From Phlyctochytrium arcticum (taxonomy: Eukaryota > Chytridiomycota > Chytridiomycetes > Chytridiales > Chytridiaceae), in NCBI GenBank assembly GCA_025602905.1, contig JAHLKI010000019.1, forward strand, positions 473,749 through 537,748: DNA of 64,000 nucleotides. Direction: 5' to 3'. The notes under the pieces are model-generated. The model saw only the letters and a program-made list of their open reading frames with translations. It did not search any database and was not told the DNA's origin. The translations under genes were made by a program, and so were the position numbers. Below, one piece after another: positions 24,101 to 33,212 of the stretch; position 1 is the first letter of the stretch; each line of letters starts with the position of its first letter.

Positions 24101-25773
24101 CCGCCCTTATTTTTGACAAAGACTTGGACACAGACCCACAATCGATTAAAGAAGCACGTACACGATCGGACTGGCCCAAATGGCACGACGCTATACGCGC
24201 CGAATACGATTCAATTTTGAAAAGAAACGTCCTCGGTCCTATTCAGGAAACCCCCGACGGATTCGACCCAGTAGGATGTCGAGTAGTATTACACCTCAAA
24301 CGCAATGCAGACGGTGAAGTTGTACGACACAAAGCAAGAGTCGTAGCCAAAGGATACGCTCAACGCTACGGCATTGATTTTACGGAAACATATGCTCCAG
24401 TTCTCGACGCAGTATTCTTCCGTTTCCTTCTCGGATTTGCTGCTAGTGAGAAATTGATGATGCACCTGATGGATGTAGTCACCGCATTCCTATATGGAAA
24501 AATGGACAAGGAACTTTACATGCGAGTCCCAGAAAATCTGTATGGAACGGACACTGCACAACAAATGGCACAATTCGAAAATCCCTCCGTTAGGGTGAAC
24601 CAAGCCCTGTATGGCTTCAAACAGTCCGGCATGCTGTGGTACCAAAGATTGAACCGTTTTCTACTCGACAAAGGTTTCGAGACGGAGGCCCGCTGCCCCT
24701 GCATATTCATAAAGAGAGCGGGACCCGAAGTCGCCGTAGTTGCAGTTTACGTAGATGATCTAAATATCATCGGCACAGAAAGTGCTATCTCTGACACACG
24801 TAGAAGCCTTGCAAATGAGTTTGAAATGAAAGATCTCGGTCAGACCACTTACTGTTTAGGCTTACAGATCGAACATATCTCAACCAGCCCCGAAGGCCCT
24901 GGCATTTTCTTACACCAAACGGGTTATATCACACAGCTTTTGAAACGTTTTTCAATGGACGCGGCAAATCCATCAAATACACCAATGGAAGTACGCAGCT
25001 TAACCCACGACAAAGACATCTTCCGTCCAAGAGAAGCAACAGAAGCACCGTTAAACGCTGCAGTCCCATACTCCTCAGCAGTCGGAGCCCTGATGTATCT
25101 AGCAAACCAAACTCGACCTGATATTGCTTTCGCGGTAAACCTCTTGGCTCGATACACAAAAGACCCTACTGAACGACATTGGGTCGGCGTCAAGCGCATC
25201 ATGAAATATCTGAAAGGAACAACCGATTTTGGCTTATTTTTCCCACGCAAATCAAACCAGATGCTGACCGGCTACACCGACGCCGGGTACCAATCGGATC
25301 CCCACACCGGCAAGTCTCAGACCGGATATGTATACCTGTTCGGGGGAACCGCAATCAGCTGGAAATCAAGCAAGCAAACCATGGTAACGACATCGACAAA
25401 TCACTCGGAACTGATCGCGATGTACGAAGCAGCCAGAGAGGCCGTCGCCCTTCGTCGAGCTCTGAAATTCATTACCACTAAGACTGCTCGCATTACCACA
25501 ATATTCGATGAACCAACTATCTTATACGGGGACAACGCCGCTTGCATTAGCCAAATCGAAAAAGGATACACAAACTGCTCGCGAACCCGCCACATAGACC
25601 CAAAATATTTCTACGCACACGAAATCAACCACGTGGACATTGAAGTCACCAAGATCGCATCAGTCGACAATGTAGCCGATATACTGACCAAGGCACTCGG
25701 CCCTACCACCCATTGGCACCTCCTCCCCAAACTCGGACTGCGCAGTCACCGGACTCTAGACAACACAGCCTGA
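21181..25773 (+). CDS. Copia-A gag-pol polyprotein (1530 aa)
   Basis: ATG 21181 follows an A-rich leader. Order of domains is copia-type: gag; a Gly/Arg-rich stretch and CCHC knuckle CFECGIQGHRGKEC (about residues 297-310); aspartic protease with DSGTT (about 388; copia usually has DSGAT/S); integrase zinc-binding HHCC segment (HARFGHPGK, about 540) and catalytic core; Arg/Lys-rich linker; reverse transcriptase with YVDDLNIIG (about 1190); RNase H with YGDNAAC (about 1450) and the terminal ADILTKAL motif. Gag and Pol are one continuous frame, so no recoding is needed and the Gag:Pol ratio must be set by processing or stability. No internal stop or frameshift: probably functional. Confidence 0.96.
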   Translation: MTIQATKFEQLFADGRNNIAWSQNTQDHLFAIGLEHALVPIIDPDTVTTSEEDTESRITKLRERAQGLLFIKRHLSPDLQEQYSATKDPTELWQQLSARFFNQKIILEPRAMHDFNNLRFQDFKSVHAYNCALMGIVNRLRLCGKMEMITDANLIQKTLSTFPKHLVVLSSLYQNLKFPTYSALLATMQTTEERENILITNADVRPPGTAMPSLGASPAEVESHYIDRYDTNMTPHSNGQFYQYPNNDHGHQPVYGESHYTQRFDPTGGHGQGHWRGRGRGRGRGRGRGQNRPQVTCFECGIQGHRGKECRTAPHLRQLYKQYGKPEIKEAHSVEITTPAPMPVPELVYSNFMDASNDNIPTRSKIHAEINSTHTDDEYTGNQALIDSGTTHCIIPHREMFITLNNDKEITLKTISGSSLAEGSGHARLQLPNGTILEINDALYAPQSPRLLVSFKVLHQNKLSIQTKDDGGKMYMHLLRKGEIVETLKGLENGLYTTTVNAVNKQSHIYYAQTQNENVSSPSKDLTIDNQSAMYNLWHARFGHPGKTMFGRILNIVRNMNLSRRQFNKGLSLNSPCRPCALAKFSSAPASFKEPTEAPPFLSRLNIDIHGPVYPPSGQFEYFMVIGDSSSRLAYVALLENKDDAFPNALRHFIKLRDFYPEYKIKKIRVDNAGELTSPLMKAYLASCGTELETCTEYVHQQNGSAEAPIKRVSTTARAMLLGSRLPASAWGHAVLHAVNVLNYRPSSYMKESPHQLLNGHPPSVDHLRVFGSAVYVPIPPPKRNKMGPQRTLGIYIGYDSTCKIRYLEPTSGSVFHARFADCIFDETQFPTVGNKEYLTEDQRKEREVLFSSSPTRPTEYSISSMTEKTIAEIINLQRIVNNAPDTFNNSATVIRHPESLTSAAINAPDRISTELPPAVITEPRRKRGRPIGSKNKYPRKTFTPPENRITDDPRVEITETMVNHIAAAINSSTALIFDKDLDTDPQSIKEARTRSDWPKWHDAIRAEYDSILKRNVLGPIQETPDGFDPVGCRVVLHLKRNADGEVVRHKARVVAKGYAQRYGIDFTETYAPVLDAVFFRFLLGFAASEKLMMHLMDVVTAFLYGKMDKELYMRVPENLYGTDTAQQMAQFENPSVRVNQALYGFKQSGMLWYQRLNRFLLDKGFETEARCPCIFIKRAGPEVAVVAVYVDDLNIIGTESAISDTRRSLANEFEMKDLGQTTYCLGLQIEHISTSPEGPGIFLHQTGYITQLLKRFSMDAANPSNTPMEVRSLTHDKDIFRPREATEAPLNAAVPYSSAVGALMYLANQTRPDIAFAVNLLARYTKDPTERHWVGVKRIMKYLKGTTDFGLFFPRKSNQMLTGYTDAGYQSDPHTGKSQTGYVYLFGGTAISWKSSKQTMVTTSTNHSELIAMYEAAREAVALRRALKFITTKTARITTIFDEPTILYGDNAACISQIEKGYTNCSRTRHIDPKYFYAHEINHVDIEVTKIASVDNVADILTKALGPTTHWHLLPKLGLRSHRTLDNTA

Positions 25774-25860
25774 TTCGGTTCAGGGGGAGTACACGGCATA
25801 CTACAACAACTCATCTGAGTCTTGCAACTACTGAACTACAGTTCAGCCTTTGAGGGGGAG

Positions 25861-26035
25861 TGTTGTGACTCAGCTTTCCAGTTGTCAGCACGCGTCTGTT
25901 ACCTCAGCAAGGTCTTCTATAACTCCGACGCGTAGCTTCCATGATGTGTAATGCCTTGTATATAATGTGGTCGTTGGCTCACCCCGCACCAACTCTCCAG
26001 TCTTTGATAGTATACATTGAGTTCACTTTACAACA
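25861..26035 (+). repeat. Copia-A 3' LTR
   Basis: Same 175 bp as the 5' LTR by eye, directly after the purine tract GAGGGGGAG, and followed by the CATTC duplication. Confidence 0.95.
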
Positions 26036-26096
26036 CATTCACATTATTTAGTAATTGTTTCTTCCTGTATGTTGGGTTAGGGTTAACCCTCTGAGC

Positions 26097-26224
26097 GGGA
26101 GCGCCTCGAATCCACTGCCCCGATCGCTAAAAATCACTGTTCCACACAGTTAACCCCTTTTCGGACAACTTTTTTGGTTGGTGTATTGGTACTATTGGTT
26201 GGTGTACTCTTTGTGTGCCCTATG
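26097..26224 (+). repeat. MULE-A left terminal inverted repeat
   Basis: Begins GGGAGCGCCTCGAATCC and ends TGTGTGCCCTATG; pairs with 29208-29335 read in reverse, with about 5 visible differences. Confidence 0.93.
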
Positions 26225-26380
26225 AGCCTATGAACCACAGATTCGGACCCAATCCTTCAGCAACTTTTCCCCGTAACAATGTTTGTTTATGCTCAGGCAC
26301 TTTTAACTGTCATATCACTTTTCGCAGTAGCTGGAGCTCGAATCAAATTGGACAACGAGAACAATATATTGATTCAGCGA

Positions 26381-28705
26381 CTATGACAATAAATAAACAG
26401 CATGAAAAGACATAAGAAGAGAGGTTGCCACAGCAACGGATGTGTTTGTTACGGACGTCAAGCACCTACCCCTTCCTCCGCGTCCTCCTCGACCTCTTCC
26501 TGCAGCAGTGGGCTTTGGAACTGCAACTTTGCGCACCTTTCCACACTTCTTCAACACATGGTCATACTGGTGCTCGGTCGATCCGCACCCGGTACAGCGA
26601 CGCTTCTTGGGCGGCTGGGAAGCGTCCAAAGCAAGATCGGACGCGTCCGCAATCCCTGCACCTTCCACCTCCATATTCTCCACACTTCGACACAGAGCGA
26701 GCAAATCGGCCATGTGGTCATTGTCATCCTTGCTGAAGTCAATTAGCTCGTCGTCGGACTCTGGATCGGACTCGGGAATGTCCTGGTCTCCTGGCGCGGT
26801 CGGGACGTCATCCGGATCCTCCCCATCCTCAGCAAGGCCCAAATCCTCCCCACCGCTGTGAATTCGGGGCTCTTGCCACTGGTTCCGCGCTTTCCCAATC
26901 CCTTGCTTCTGCTCGGGTTCCTTGGCGCCGGCCATAGCGGGGTCAATGATGTTGTCTTGCGGCTCGTCAACCAAGTACCATCGCTTGTCAAAAAGCCTGT
27001 AACTGAGATTTTGTTTATTCTCCAGGATCTTTAGGACCTCATGGCCACAAGGGACACCATAAATGCTTCGAAGGGTACAACGGCACTCGGCATCACCTTC
27101 TTCAATCTCCTTGACAGCCGCCTTCCAAGATTTGAAAGAGAGATTGATCGCGAATCTTGACATGTTTTGCTGCACTGGTAGGAAAATGAGACTGAACGTA
27201 GTGACGATGCCATTAATTTCATTGTTGTAGCGAACTTCGGCTTTCTGCTGCATGTTGGCGACAGTCAAGCATATTTTTTTGTACGTGTGCGCCAAAGTTC
27301 CGACAGAAGACTTGAGGTTTTGTTTGATCCGTCGATGCTGGCTTTCACAGATGGAAGTCTCCGTGTGTCTGCAATGCTTGTATTGGTTCGTGATGTAGCC
27401 CACGAAATGCTCTTTAAAAGGTAGTTTGTTGTTGGTAATGTAATCATCTGTTTCGGGACTAATCTCGTTTTGAAGTTGGCGCCAGGTTTGATCGAAGAGT
27501 TCTTGCGTAGGCAGCTTCACCAAATGCTTCCAGTCCTTGTCAAACATCTTCCAGGTATATACCTCAACTTCACCGTCTTCATCGTATTCGGATTCGTTGT
27601 CGAAGTACTTATGACAGTTAGATTTAATGTTTAGTAGGATATGCCACCGACAAAGCAGTCGTTTCGTCTGGGGCCAAACACCTTTGAGGGCACCAATGAG
27701 TGCTTTCTCGTGATCGGTTACAACAATATCGGGCGCCCTGCCCAAGACTTGCGTTAACAGACGGAGAAACCAAACGTAGTCGGCACATTCTTCTTGTTCA
27801 ACAATGCCAAAGGCGATGGAAAAGGTGTGATTTGTTGCGCTGAAGCCAACCGCGTGCATCATTGGCATTTTGTACTTATTTGTTTGGTAGGTTGCGTCAA
27901 TGATGACGACGTCAGCATACTTGCCGACATTTGGATTGCCATCAGCCGACCAAAACAAACGACGAACGGTGCGATCTTCATTCAGCGTGAAATCAGATAC
28001 CAAATGTTTTTGTCTGATCCTTTGCAACAGTGCCTCCATCATGGCCATGGTCCCCAATTCTTTCCTCTGCATTCGGGCGATAATATTGGTGACATCTCGA
28101 GCTACGATGAGTATCGGCCTGTCTGGATTGTCGTCGGAGAGCGATTGCACGATTTCTCCAGGGCTTCGGGCGTCCGCGTACATGTCGATAATCTTGGCCA
28201 AGATGACTCCATCCGCAAGGTTCTGAGTGGCCCGTCTCGCAGCGGGCAAGCTGGCGAGTTCGGTAGTGGTTCTCTTGGGGTGATTGATATGCTGGTCATT
28301 CTCGTCCCCGTGCTTTTGAATTTTCCATACTTCCCCAACCAAGCTTAACCGCAATCTGTAGGTGCACCCGACCTTCTTGCTCTCCCTCTTTCTCTTCGAC
28401 GACGGCGCCTGCGCTGGGGGCGACCCACCCTGGCAACACTGAAAGACCACCTGACGAACAATTTTCGGAGTGCCCCAGCTATTTTTTTTCTGTTCGGAAA
28501 CGGCGAAACCCTGGGCAAGCGCGTACTGCTTGACGCCGTCAATACCTTTCTGCATGGTGGCAAATTCCACATCCGGCGCATCTTGAGGAGCCCATGGACC
28601 ATGGCGGGAGGCGGCTTGCGCTATGATAGCATTCGCCAATGGTGCATCAGTTGAAGTATCAGGACGTCTGCTTGGGAGGAGGATGACTTGACCGGCGGTG
28701 GACAT
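26381..28705 (-). CDS. MULE-A transposase (774 aa)
   Basis: Intronless, ATG at 28705. The N-terminal part has a FAR1/FLYWCH-like zinc-binding region with basic SSKRKRESKK. The MULE catalytic DDE core shows DATYQTNKYKMP (first Asp, about residue 274), VTDHEKALIGAL (second Asp, about 333) and CESQHRRIK (Glu, about 463). Downstream is a SWIM zinc finger, CRCTL...GVPCGHE (about 577-593). An acidic segment and a C-terminal CTGC..H..C knuckle plus Gly/Arg tail follow. It cuts and joins the MULE ends in the nucleus. With intact TIRs and no stop, this copy may be active. The last ~20 codons overlap repeat-like 3' sequence, so the exact C-terminus is less certain. Confidence 0.93.
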   Translation of the reverse strand: MSTAGQVILLPSRRPDTSTDAPLANAIIAQAASRHGPWAPQDAPDVEFATMQKGIDGVKQYALAQGFAVSEQKKNSWGTPKIVRQVVFQCCQGGSPPAQAPSSKRKRESKKVGCTYRLRLSLVGEVWKIQKHGDENDQHINHPKRTTTELASLPAARRATQNLADGVILAKIIDMYADARSPGEIVQSLSDDNPDRPILIVARDVTNIIARMQRKELGTMAMMEALLQRIRQKHLVSDFTLNEDRTVRRLFWSADGNPNVGKYADVVIIDATYQTNKYKMPMMHAVGFSATNHTFSIAFGIVEQEECADYVWFLRLLTQVLGRAPDIVVTDHEKALIGALKGVWPQTKRLLCRWHILLNIKSNCHKYFDNESEYDEDGEVEVYTWKMFDKDWKHLVKLPTQELFDQTWRQLQNEISPETDDYITNNKLPFKEHFVGYITNQYKHCRHTETSICESQHRRIKQNLKSSVGTLAHTYKKICLTVANMQQKAEVRYNNEINGIVTTFSLIFLPVQQNMSRFAINLSFKSWKAAVKEIEEGDAECRCTLRSIYGVPCGHEVLKILENKQNLSYRLFDKRWYLVDEPQDNIIDPAMAGAKEPEQKQGIGKARNQWQEPRIHSGGEDLGLAEDGEDPDDVPTAPGDQDIPESDPESDDELIDFSKDDNDHMADLLALCRSVENMEVEGAGIADASDLALDASQPPKKRRCTGCGSTEHQYDHVLKKCGKVRKVAVPKPTAAGRGRGGRGGRGRCLTSVTNTSVAVATSLLMSFHAVYLLS

Positions 28706-29207
28706 CTCGGATTATCGTGTTTTGGTGTGGGGCAGGTTCTTCGATTCAGAAGAATGGGGCGAACCTGAGTGGCAATTGGACGGCCGGAGCGGAGTTTTGG
28801 TCGCCAAAAGTGCTCAGCCACATCTCGGACAAGCATTCGGACGTGGTAAGATCTCGCGCAGATGCCTTCTAACCTTTGTCTTTCAGGGCATCAAGTCGTC
28901 GGCGTTTACCATTAGTCTAGTTCTTTGTTTAGTTTTCAATGGTTTTGCGTATCCATTAGTTTGATTTTTCTCAATATTTTGCTGAGCATATCAATTAATA
29001 AATTGGCTCCTTTACTATGCAATGCTAGGCTCAACATCTATGCCCATTAGAAAATTTTCAACAGGATGTGTGTGCGAGGGTAGTGGCAAGATGCATGTGT
29101 AAACAAAAGGCAATGATTGGACGAGTATAAACAAAAATTACTAACGAAAAAAGTTGTTAAAAGGCAATGGCCGAAGACTAACAACACATTCGGGAACACA
29201 AAAGATG

Positions 29208-29335
29208 CATAGGGCACACAAAGAGTACACCAACCAACAGTACCAATACACCAACCAGAAAAGTTGTCCGAAAAGGGGTTAATTGTGTGGAACAGTGATT
29301 TTTAGCGATCGGGGCAGTGGATTCGAGGCGCTCTC
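29208..29335 (-). repeat. MULE-A right terminal inverted repeat
   Basis: Reverse complement of the left TIR, ending GGATTCGAGGCGCTCTC, followed by the CTCTGAGC duplication. Confidence 0.93.
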
Positions 29336-29948
29336 CTCTGAGCCAAGAACACTTAGCCAGTTGAAATTTCTTGAAATTCTCAAAACTTTTTCAATAACTT
29401 TTGCATTGTAAATGTTGCCCCAAACACTAGCTATCATCTCATATGCTCCTCAGGATTTTTCGTGGCTGTAGAGTCACTCCACATTTTTTATAGATCTGGG
29501 TGGATGCGTTTCTAAGCATTTTGAATTAGGAAGAATTCGAAAAAAATTCAAATTCCAAAAGGTCGCATTGCTATAAATTTTCGAACGGCAAATGCGCAAA
29601 CAAATATTAGCTACAAAAAGTAATCTGTAGTTAGGGGATTGTTGCCCCGGTTCTTCTCTCTGACACTGTATGATTCAATTCTAATGGGCTTAAAATTTTC
29701 AGTCTAAAGTATTTTTTGCCAGTCAGAGACCACATTTACCACAAATTCGTGACAAAACAATGATAGCAAGTACAATGTCTGAGCTTGCGAGCTGAAATAT
29801 GACTTTTCTGAAAGCCCTTTTGATCCTGAATTGAAAATGTGCGAAAAAAAAGATTGGGTAACCGTTAGGATTCCTTTCTGTGATGCTTTCAAAGAAAAAT
29901 TTAGGAACCTAAATTTAGGTCGCCTAAAACCATGGCTCAGAGGGTTAA

Positions 29949-30297
29949 CCCTCTGCCTTCCATACTGCCATTTACTATGGCTGTACCTTTCCCCCATACT
30001 ATCTGTTGCTCCTATTCTCCTTCCCTTCTTCCCAACCCATTTATTTTTTAGCTTCTATTTCTCTCCAGAGTCTTCAATACTTTGATCCATTTTCCACTGT
30101 ACATTACTTCTTGGCACAATAAAGGTTTGTTGATCTCCTATATTTTTCTTTTTGCCACCGCCACGGCTATGGCTATTTCCCCACAATTCTTTGACTCTGA
30201 AGCATCTTTCTCTGCCCCCTTTTCTTACAATTCCCATTCACCTACTTCTTTCAATAAATTTCTACAAAACTAGCCCCCATTGAACTGCAGGGGCGTC
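29949..30297. repeat. Pyrimidine-rich repeat copy
   Basis: About 350 bp of C/T-rich DNA without a gene. 29990-30240 resembles the DNA left of Copia-A (about 20700-20924), sharing GTTGATC...TTTTTCTTT and TTTTCTTACAATTCCCATTC. Same compositional style as the 58.7-63.5 kb region. Confidence 0.55.
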
Positions 30298-30524
30298 TGC
30301 GGCGGGCTCGTGGTTTGATGAGCATTGACCGCACGACTGCGCTAATGCGCATCGTCACGTGTATATTTCTTGTTTTCTTCTGTATATCATTCCCTTACAC
30401 TGTACATTTTTACTCTTTACGCTTTTTCTCTTCCTCTGCGCTAAAGCTAATAACACTACCCCGACTCTCGCACCCTGGGAAGGTGCATTACCGTCCATAC
30501 CAACTCTTAACCGAAAACGCTACA
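30298..30524 (+). repeat. Gypsy-A 5' LTR
   Basis: 227 bp. Near its 3' end it carries a small hairpin GCACC-CTGGGAA-GGTGC (30470-30486) that has a covarying relative elsewhere in the window. Confidence 0.95.
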
Positions 30525-30597
30525 TGGTAGCACCACCCTCTTCGACCTACTAGCCTCAACTCTATTTTCAACTTAACCTTATTCTTACTTCTTCACC

Positions 30598-32073
30598 ATG
30601 GGTTCTGGATCCAAGAAGAGCAGCCGCAAGCCCACCAAGGTTTCCGAGGACAGCCCCGTCAGGAGCGAATTGTCCTCCAAACCTATGGATGGAGCGAACT
30701 CGGACGTTGAGGAGGGACAGCATTCCGCTGCCTCCGACTCCGAGCAAGAAAACCCTCTCGCTAGAGATAGCGGCGAGCAGGGCCGTCCCAGCGCTAGAGA
30801 TAGCGGCGCTGAGGGCAACAACAAGGGAGAGGACGGCGGTGTCGTACCTATGGAGGTCGACAAGCCTACCCCCCAAGAACCTTCCGGCGGTGCAACGTTG
30901 TCCCTTTCGGGCAACGTTCACCCTGCTGGCCAGGTTCTCGGAGGAACTCCCTTTGTTGCGACCAACACCGGCCCGGACGTCGAAAGACTCGAAACCCTCA
31001 CGCAAGAGGTTGAACAACTGAAGCGGTTGATTTCGAAGGCGGGCGTCCCCCTAGATGGTAGTTTCTTTCAAAACTCCATGCTGAAGTCTATGCAGCGCAG
31101 GGCGGATGAGGCCACTTTCAATGGCGACGGCACGGACGAGGATGCCCACAAGAGAATTCGGGACTTTTTGGACCGACACTTTCTCTTTCTGGACAACTCA
31201 ACCGATAATGCCGACCAGCGATACGGCCGCAAGTGTGTTGAGTACCTCAAAGGCTTTCTTGAGGGCACGGCCAAGGCTTGGTTCAAGTCCTTGACCTTCG
31301 CCGACGAGCCCAAGACCCGCGACGAGTTTGAGTCGATGTTGCGCGAGCGATTTGAGGCTCATAACTCCCGCGACGGCATTGTGGCGAAGTTGAATCAGCT
31401 TGCCTGTGACAACTATGCCACCTTTCTGTCTGGCTTCAACCGGTTGACCGGAGAACTACGGGCCACTGCCACCCGCCGCCGTCCCGTCGATGAGGATGAG
31501 ATCCGTCGATTTTTCCGGGACGGGCTCCAGCGTGGGGGGAGCTTCTGGACGCAAGTGATGCGGGTTGCGTTTGCCAATTTGACCGACCAATCCGTTCAAT
31601 CGCTCCAGACGGCAGTGCAGACCATTCTCGGGAACTGGGGATGCGACAACTTAGGGAACTATGTCCCTGTTTCCGGCGCACCCGCCGCGAAAGGCAAAGG
31701 CGCCACTCCTGCCCCTGGGCCTTCCAATCAGGGGTCCAAGCCCGGAGGTGGTAAAGCCCCCAAAGCCAGTGTCGCGGCCAGCAGCAGCAACAACAACAAG
31801 AAAGCCACCCCTTACAGTAAGGGAGGACGGCAGCCTGATAGCAATCAGGGGCGTGGTTCTCGGAACCACGACCGCCGTGACGATCGCCGCGACGACCGCC
31901 GCGATGACCGGTACGATGACCGGCGCGACGACCGCCGCGATTCCCGCCGTGACGACGACCGGCGCGATGACCGTCGAGATGAGCGGCCTCCCTGGTGCCT
32001 CGTCTGCGGCAAAGAAGGGCACCCTGCCAGCCGTTGTGCCGGTGCCAAGCACCGACCGTCGTCAAAAAACTAG
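30598..32073 (+). CDS. Gypsy-A Gag (491 aa)
   Basis: ATG 30598 lies 74 bp after the 5' LTR. The N-terminus is acidic/Ser-rich and disordered; the middle is a retrotransposon-gag (capsid) domain (RIRDFLDRHFLF...GTAKAWFKSL...FRDGL); then Gly/Ser/Asn linkers, a striking run of Arg-Asp-Asp repeats (about residues 424-460) and a CCHC knuckle CLVCGKEGHPASRC near the end. The stop at 32071 directly follows the heptamer A-AAA-AAC, placed in the zero frame as TCA-AAA-AAC-TAG. A -1 slip there enters the protease frame. Confidence 0.94.
   Translation: MGSGSKKSSRKPTKVSEDSPVRSELSSKPMDGANSDVEEGQHSAASDSEQENPLARDSGEQGRPSARDSGAEGNNKGEDGGVVPMEVDKPTPQEPSGGATLSLSGNVHPAGQVLGGTPFVATNTGPDVERLETLTQEVEQLKRLISKAGVPLDGSFFQNSMLKSMQRRADEATFNGDGTDEDAHKRIRDFLDRHFLFLDNSTDNADQRYGRKCVEYLKGFLEGTAKAWFKSLTFADEPKTRDEFESMLRERFEAHNSRDGIVAKLNQLACDNYATFLSGFNRLTGELRATATRRRPVDEDEIRRFFRDGLQRGGSFWTQVMRVAFANLTDQSVQSLQTAVQTILGNWGCDNLGNYVPVSGAPAAKGKGATPAPGPSNQGSKPGGGKAPKASVAASSSNNNKKATPYSKGGRQPDSNQGRGSRNHDRRDDRRDDRRDDRYDDRRDDRRDSRRDDDRRDDRRDERPPWCLVCGKEGHPASRCAGAKHRPSSKN
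32064..32070 (+). promoter_or_regulatory. -1 programmed ribosomal frameshift site (A AAA AAC)
   Basis: A canonical X-XXY-YYZ slippery heptamer in the correct phase, immediately before the gag TAG stop. The -1 frame is exactly that of the protease ORF. The following ~60 nt should hold a stimulatory structure; none obvious by eye. Confidence 0.85.
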
Positions 32074-33212
32074 TCTCGGCATGCAATAACGACGCAGGTC
32101 GTATGCCGAAGGATGGACCCGCAAAATTAGATAGCCCAACTTTGTTTATACATAACTCTAATTCAAATAAAACGGTCTCCATCAATACTGTGTCCATTGT
32201 CTCCGATGAAGTTCAGCAATCCCAAGCTATTCGACAAGAAGACGTACGATCAAAACCCGAGGAACTATCAACTCCGATGCAGCCGTCTGGCGCTGTTCGG
32301 GCTGCACCGATTGGGAGTTCCCCTGGCGAAGATCGTTACGCTCCGCGTCGTACAGCTTGTGGACCTGAACCGGCCATTGCGCCAAATGCCTTTGTCGTTC
32401 ATGCGAAACTGAATGGCAAAATGGCCCGCATTCTCATTGATACCGGGTGCGATACCCTCATGATCAACGACAAATGGGTCCGGCATCACAAATTTTCTAC
32501 CTATCGACCCACCTCTACTATCGAGGTAGAATGGGGTGACGACGGAGAATCCTTCAAGGCGGACCGAATGATGCTAGGAGCCTTGGATATCTACTGCGAC
32601 CGCACCAAATGTTCATTCGGCGAACTGCCGTTCATTGTTGCGCCCCTACGCGTAGATGCCATTGTAGGCCTCCCTTTCATCCTCTCCCTCAAAGGACTCC
32701 AGATCGACGAGGTTGACCAACGCCCCCGCATGTCTTTCATGCTTGACGGCGTTCGACACCTTTGCGAAGCAAGACCGGTTTCACGGAAACGGGAACAAAA
32801 TCCCTCTTGCAACGCAGCCCACCTACGTACGTTCGACTGCAGACTCGAATCTCCACGACTTCAATCGCCGCTGGCTTCGGTACAAGGTCTCAAGATTCAC
32901 CTCAAAGCCGAGAAGTTCTTACGCATGATGCGGAAAAAGGAGTTTACCTCAGTCTATGCAGTTCAAGTTAACGTACTCGAGTGGATCGACGGTGACGGGC
33001 GTGTGCGAGCAGCTCCAGCCTCCGCGCGAGTTACCGCGGCTGCAAGTTCCAGCACCGCGACTTCGGGGACCGAAAGTGCCGGACGAAGATCCGCTGGCAT
33101 CAATCCCGCAAGACAACCCGTTACTGTCGATTTTACGAAAATTCAAGAAGACGGTGTTCACGGAGCTACGCAACCTCCCGCCATCGCGTGGCGAGGACGA
33201 CTTCAAGATTGA
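32064..33212 (+). CDS. Gypsy-A protease segment of Pol (-1 frame)
   Basis: Entered by -1 frameshift from gag. Contains a retropepsin-type aspartic protease, ILIDTGCDTLMIND (catalytic Asp-Thr-Gly at about 32439), and a second strand VDAIVGLPFI. After about 33000 the frame becomes low complexity, and it stops at 33212, whereas RT-type sequence begins in another frame from about 33070. The junction would need a second shift (+1) or reflects an indel. Confidence 0.88.
   Translation, partial: KKLVSACNNDAGRMPKDGPAKLDSPTLFIHNSNSNKTVSINTVSIVSDEVQQSQAIRQEDVRSKPEELSTPMQPSGAVRAAPIGSSPGEDRYAPRRTACGPEPAIAPNAFVVHAKLNGKMARILIDTGCDTLMINDKWVRHHKFSTYRPTSTIEVEWGDDGESFKADRMMLGALDIYCDRTKCSFGELPFIVAPLRVDAIVGLPFILSLKGLQIDEVDQRPRMSFMLDGVRHLCEARPVSRKREQNPSCNAAHLRTFDCRLESPRLQSPLASVQGLKIHLKAEKFLRMMRKKEFTSVYAVQVNVLEWIDGDGRVRAAPASARVTAAASSSTATSGTESAGRRSAGINPARQPVTVDFTKIQEDGVHGATQPPAIAWRGRLQD

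Larger units (their letters stand above)
20925..26035 (+). mobile_element. Copia-A: complete Ty1/copia LTR retrotransposon
   Basis: 175-bp LTRs (20925-21099 and 25861-26035) begin TGTTG and end CAACA. They look identical by eye, so insertion was recent. A 5-bp target duplication CATTC flanks the element (20920-20924, 26036-26040). A polypurine tract TTTGAGGGGGAG abuts the 3' LTR. One uninterrupted gag-pol ORF occupies the interior. Everything needed for autonomous transposition appears present. Confidence 0.97.
26097..29335 (-). mobile_element. MULE-A: Mutator-like DNA transposon
   Basis: About 3.24 kb with ~130-bp terminal inverted repeats (26097-26224 and 29208-29335) differing at only a few positions. 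It is flanked by a duplication of CTCTGAGC, or CCTCTGAGC if one ambiguous base is counted (26088-26096 and 29335-29343); 8-9 bp is characteristic of Mutator elements. A single intact transposase gene lies inside on the minus strand. The insertion split the TTAA-flanked MITE near its left end. Confidence 0.93.
26083..29948. mobile_element. piggyBac-like MITE split by a MULE
   Basis: The outer ends are TTAA-CCCTCTGAGC (26083-26096) and GCTCAGAGGG-TTAA (29935-29948): inverted CCCTCTGAGCC termini flanked by TTAA, as for piggyBac-type transposons. Removing the inserted MULE and one duplication leaves roughly 610 bp of AT-rich, non-coding DNA (26087-26096 plus 29344-29944), i.e. a non-autonomous element. 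The right-hand 65 bp recur at about 63505-63568 with the same terminus, supporting a dispersed family. Confidence 0.7.

Noticed and set aside
26083..29948. Single MULE spanning from the TTAA motif at 26083 to 29948
   Set aside because: The long TIRs end at 26097 and 29335 with a CTCTGAGC duplication, so the outer TTAACCCTCTGAGC ends belong to a separate, older element.
31436..32197. 253-aa minus-strand ORF across the gag Arg-Asp repeat region
   Set aside because: Antisense of the gag RDDRRD-encoding repeats, giving an Arg/Gly/His-rich artefact.
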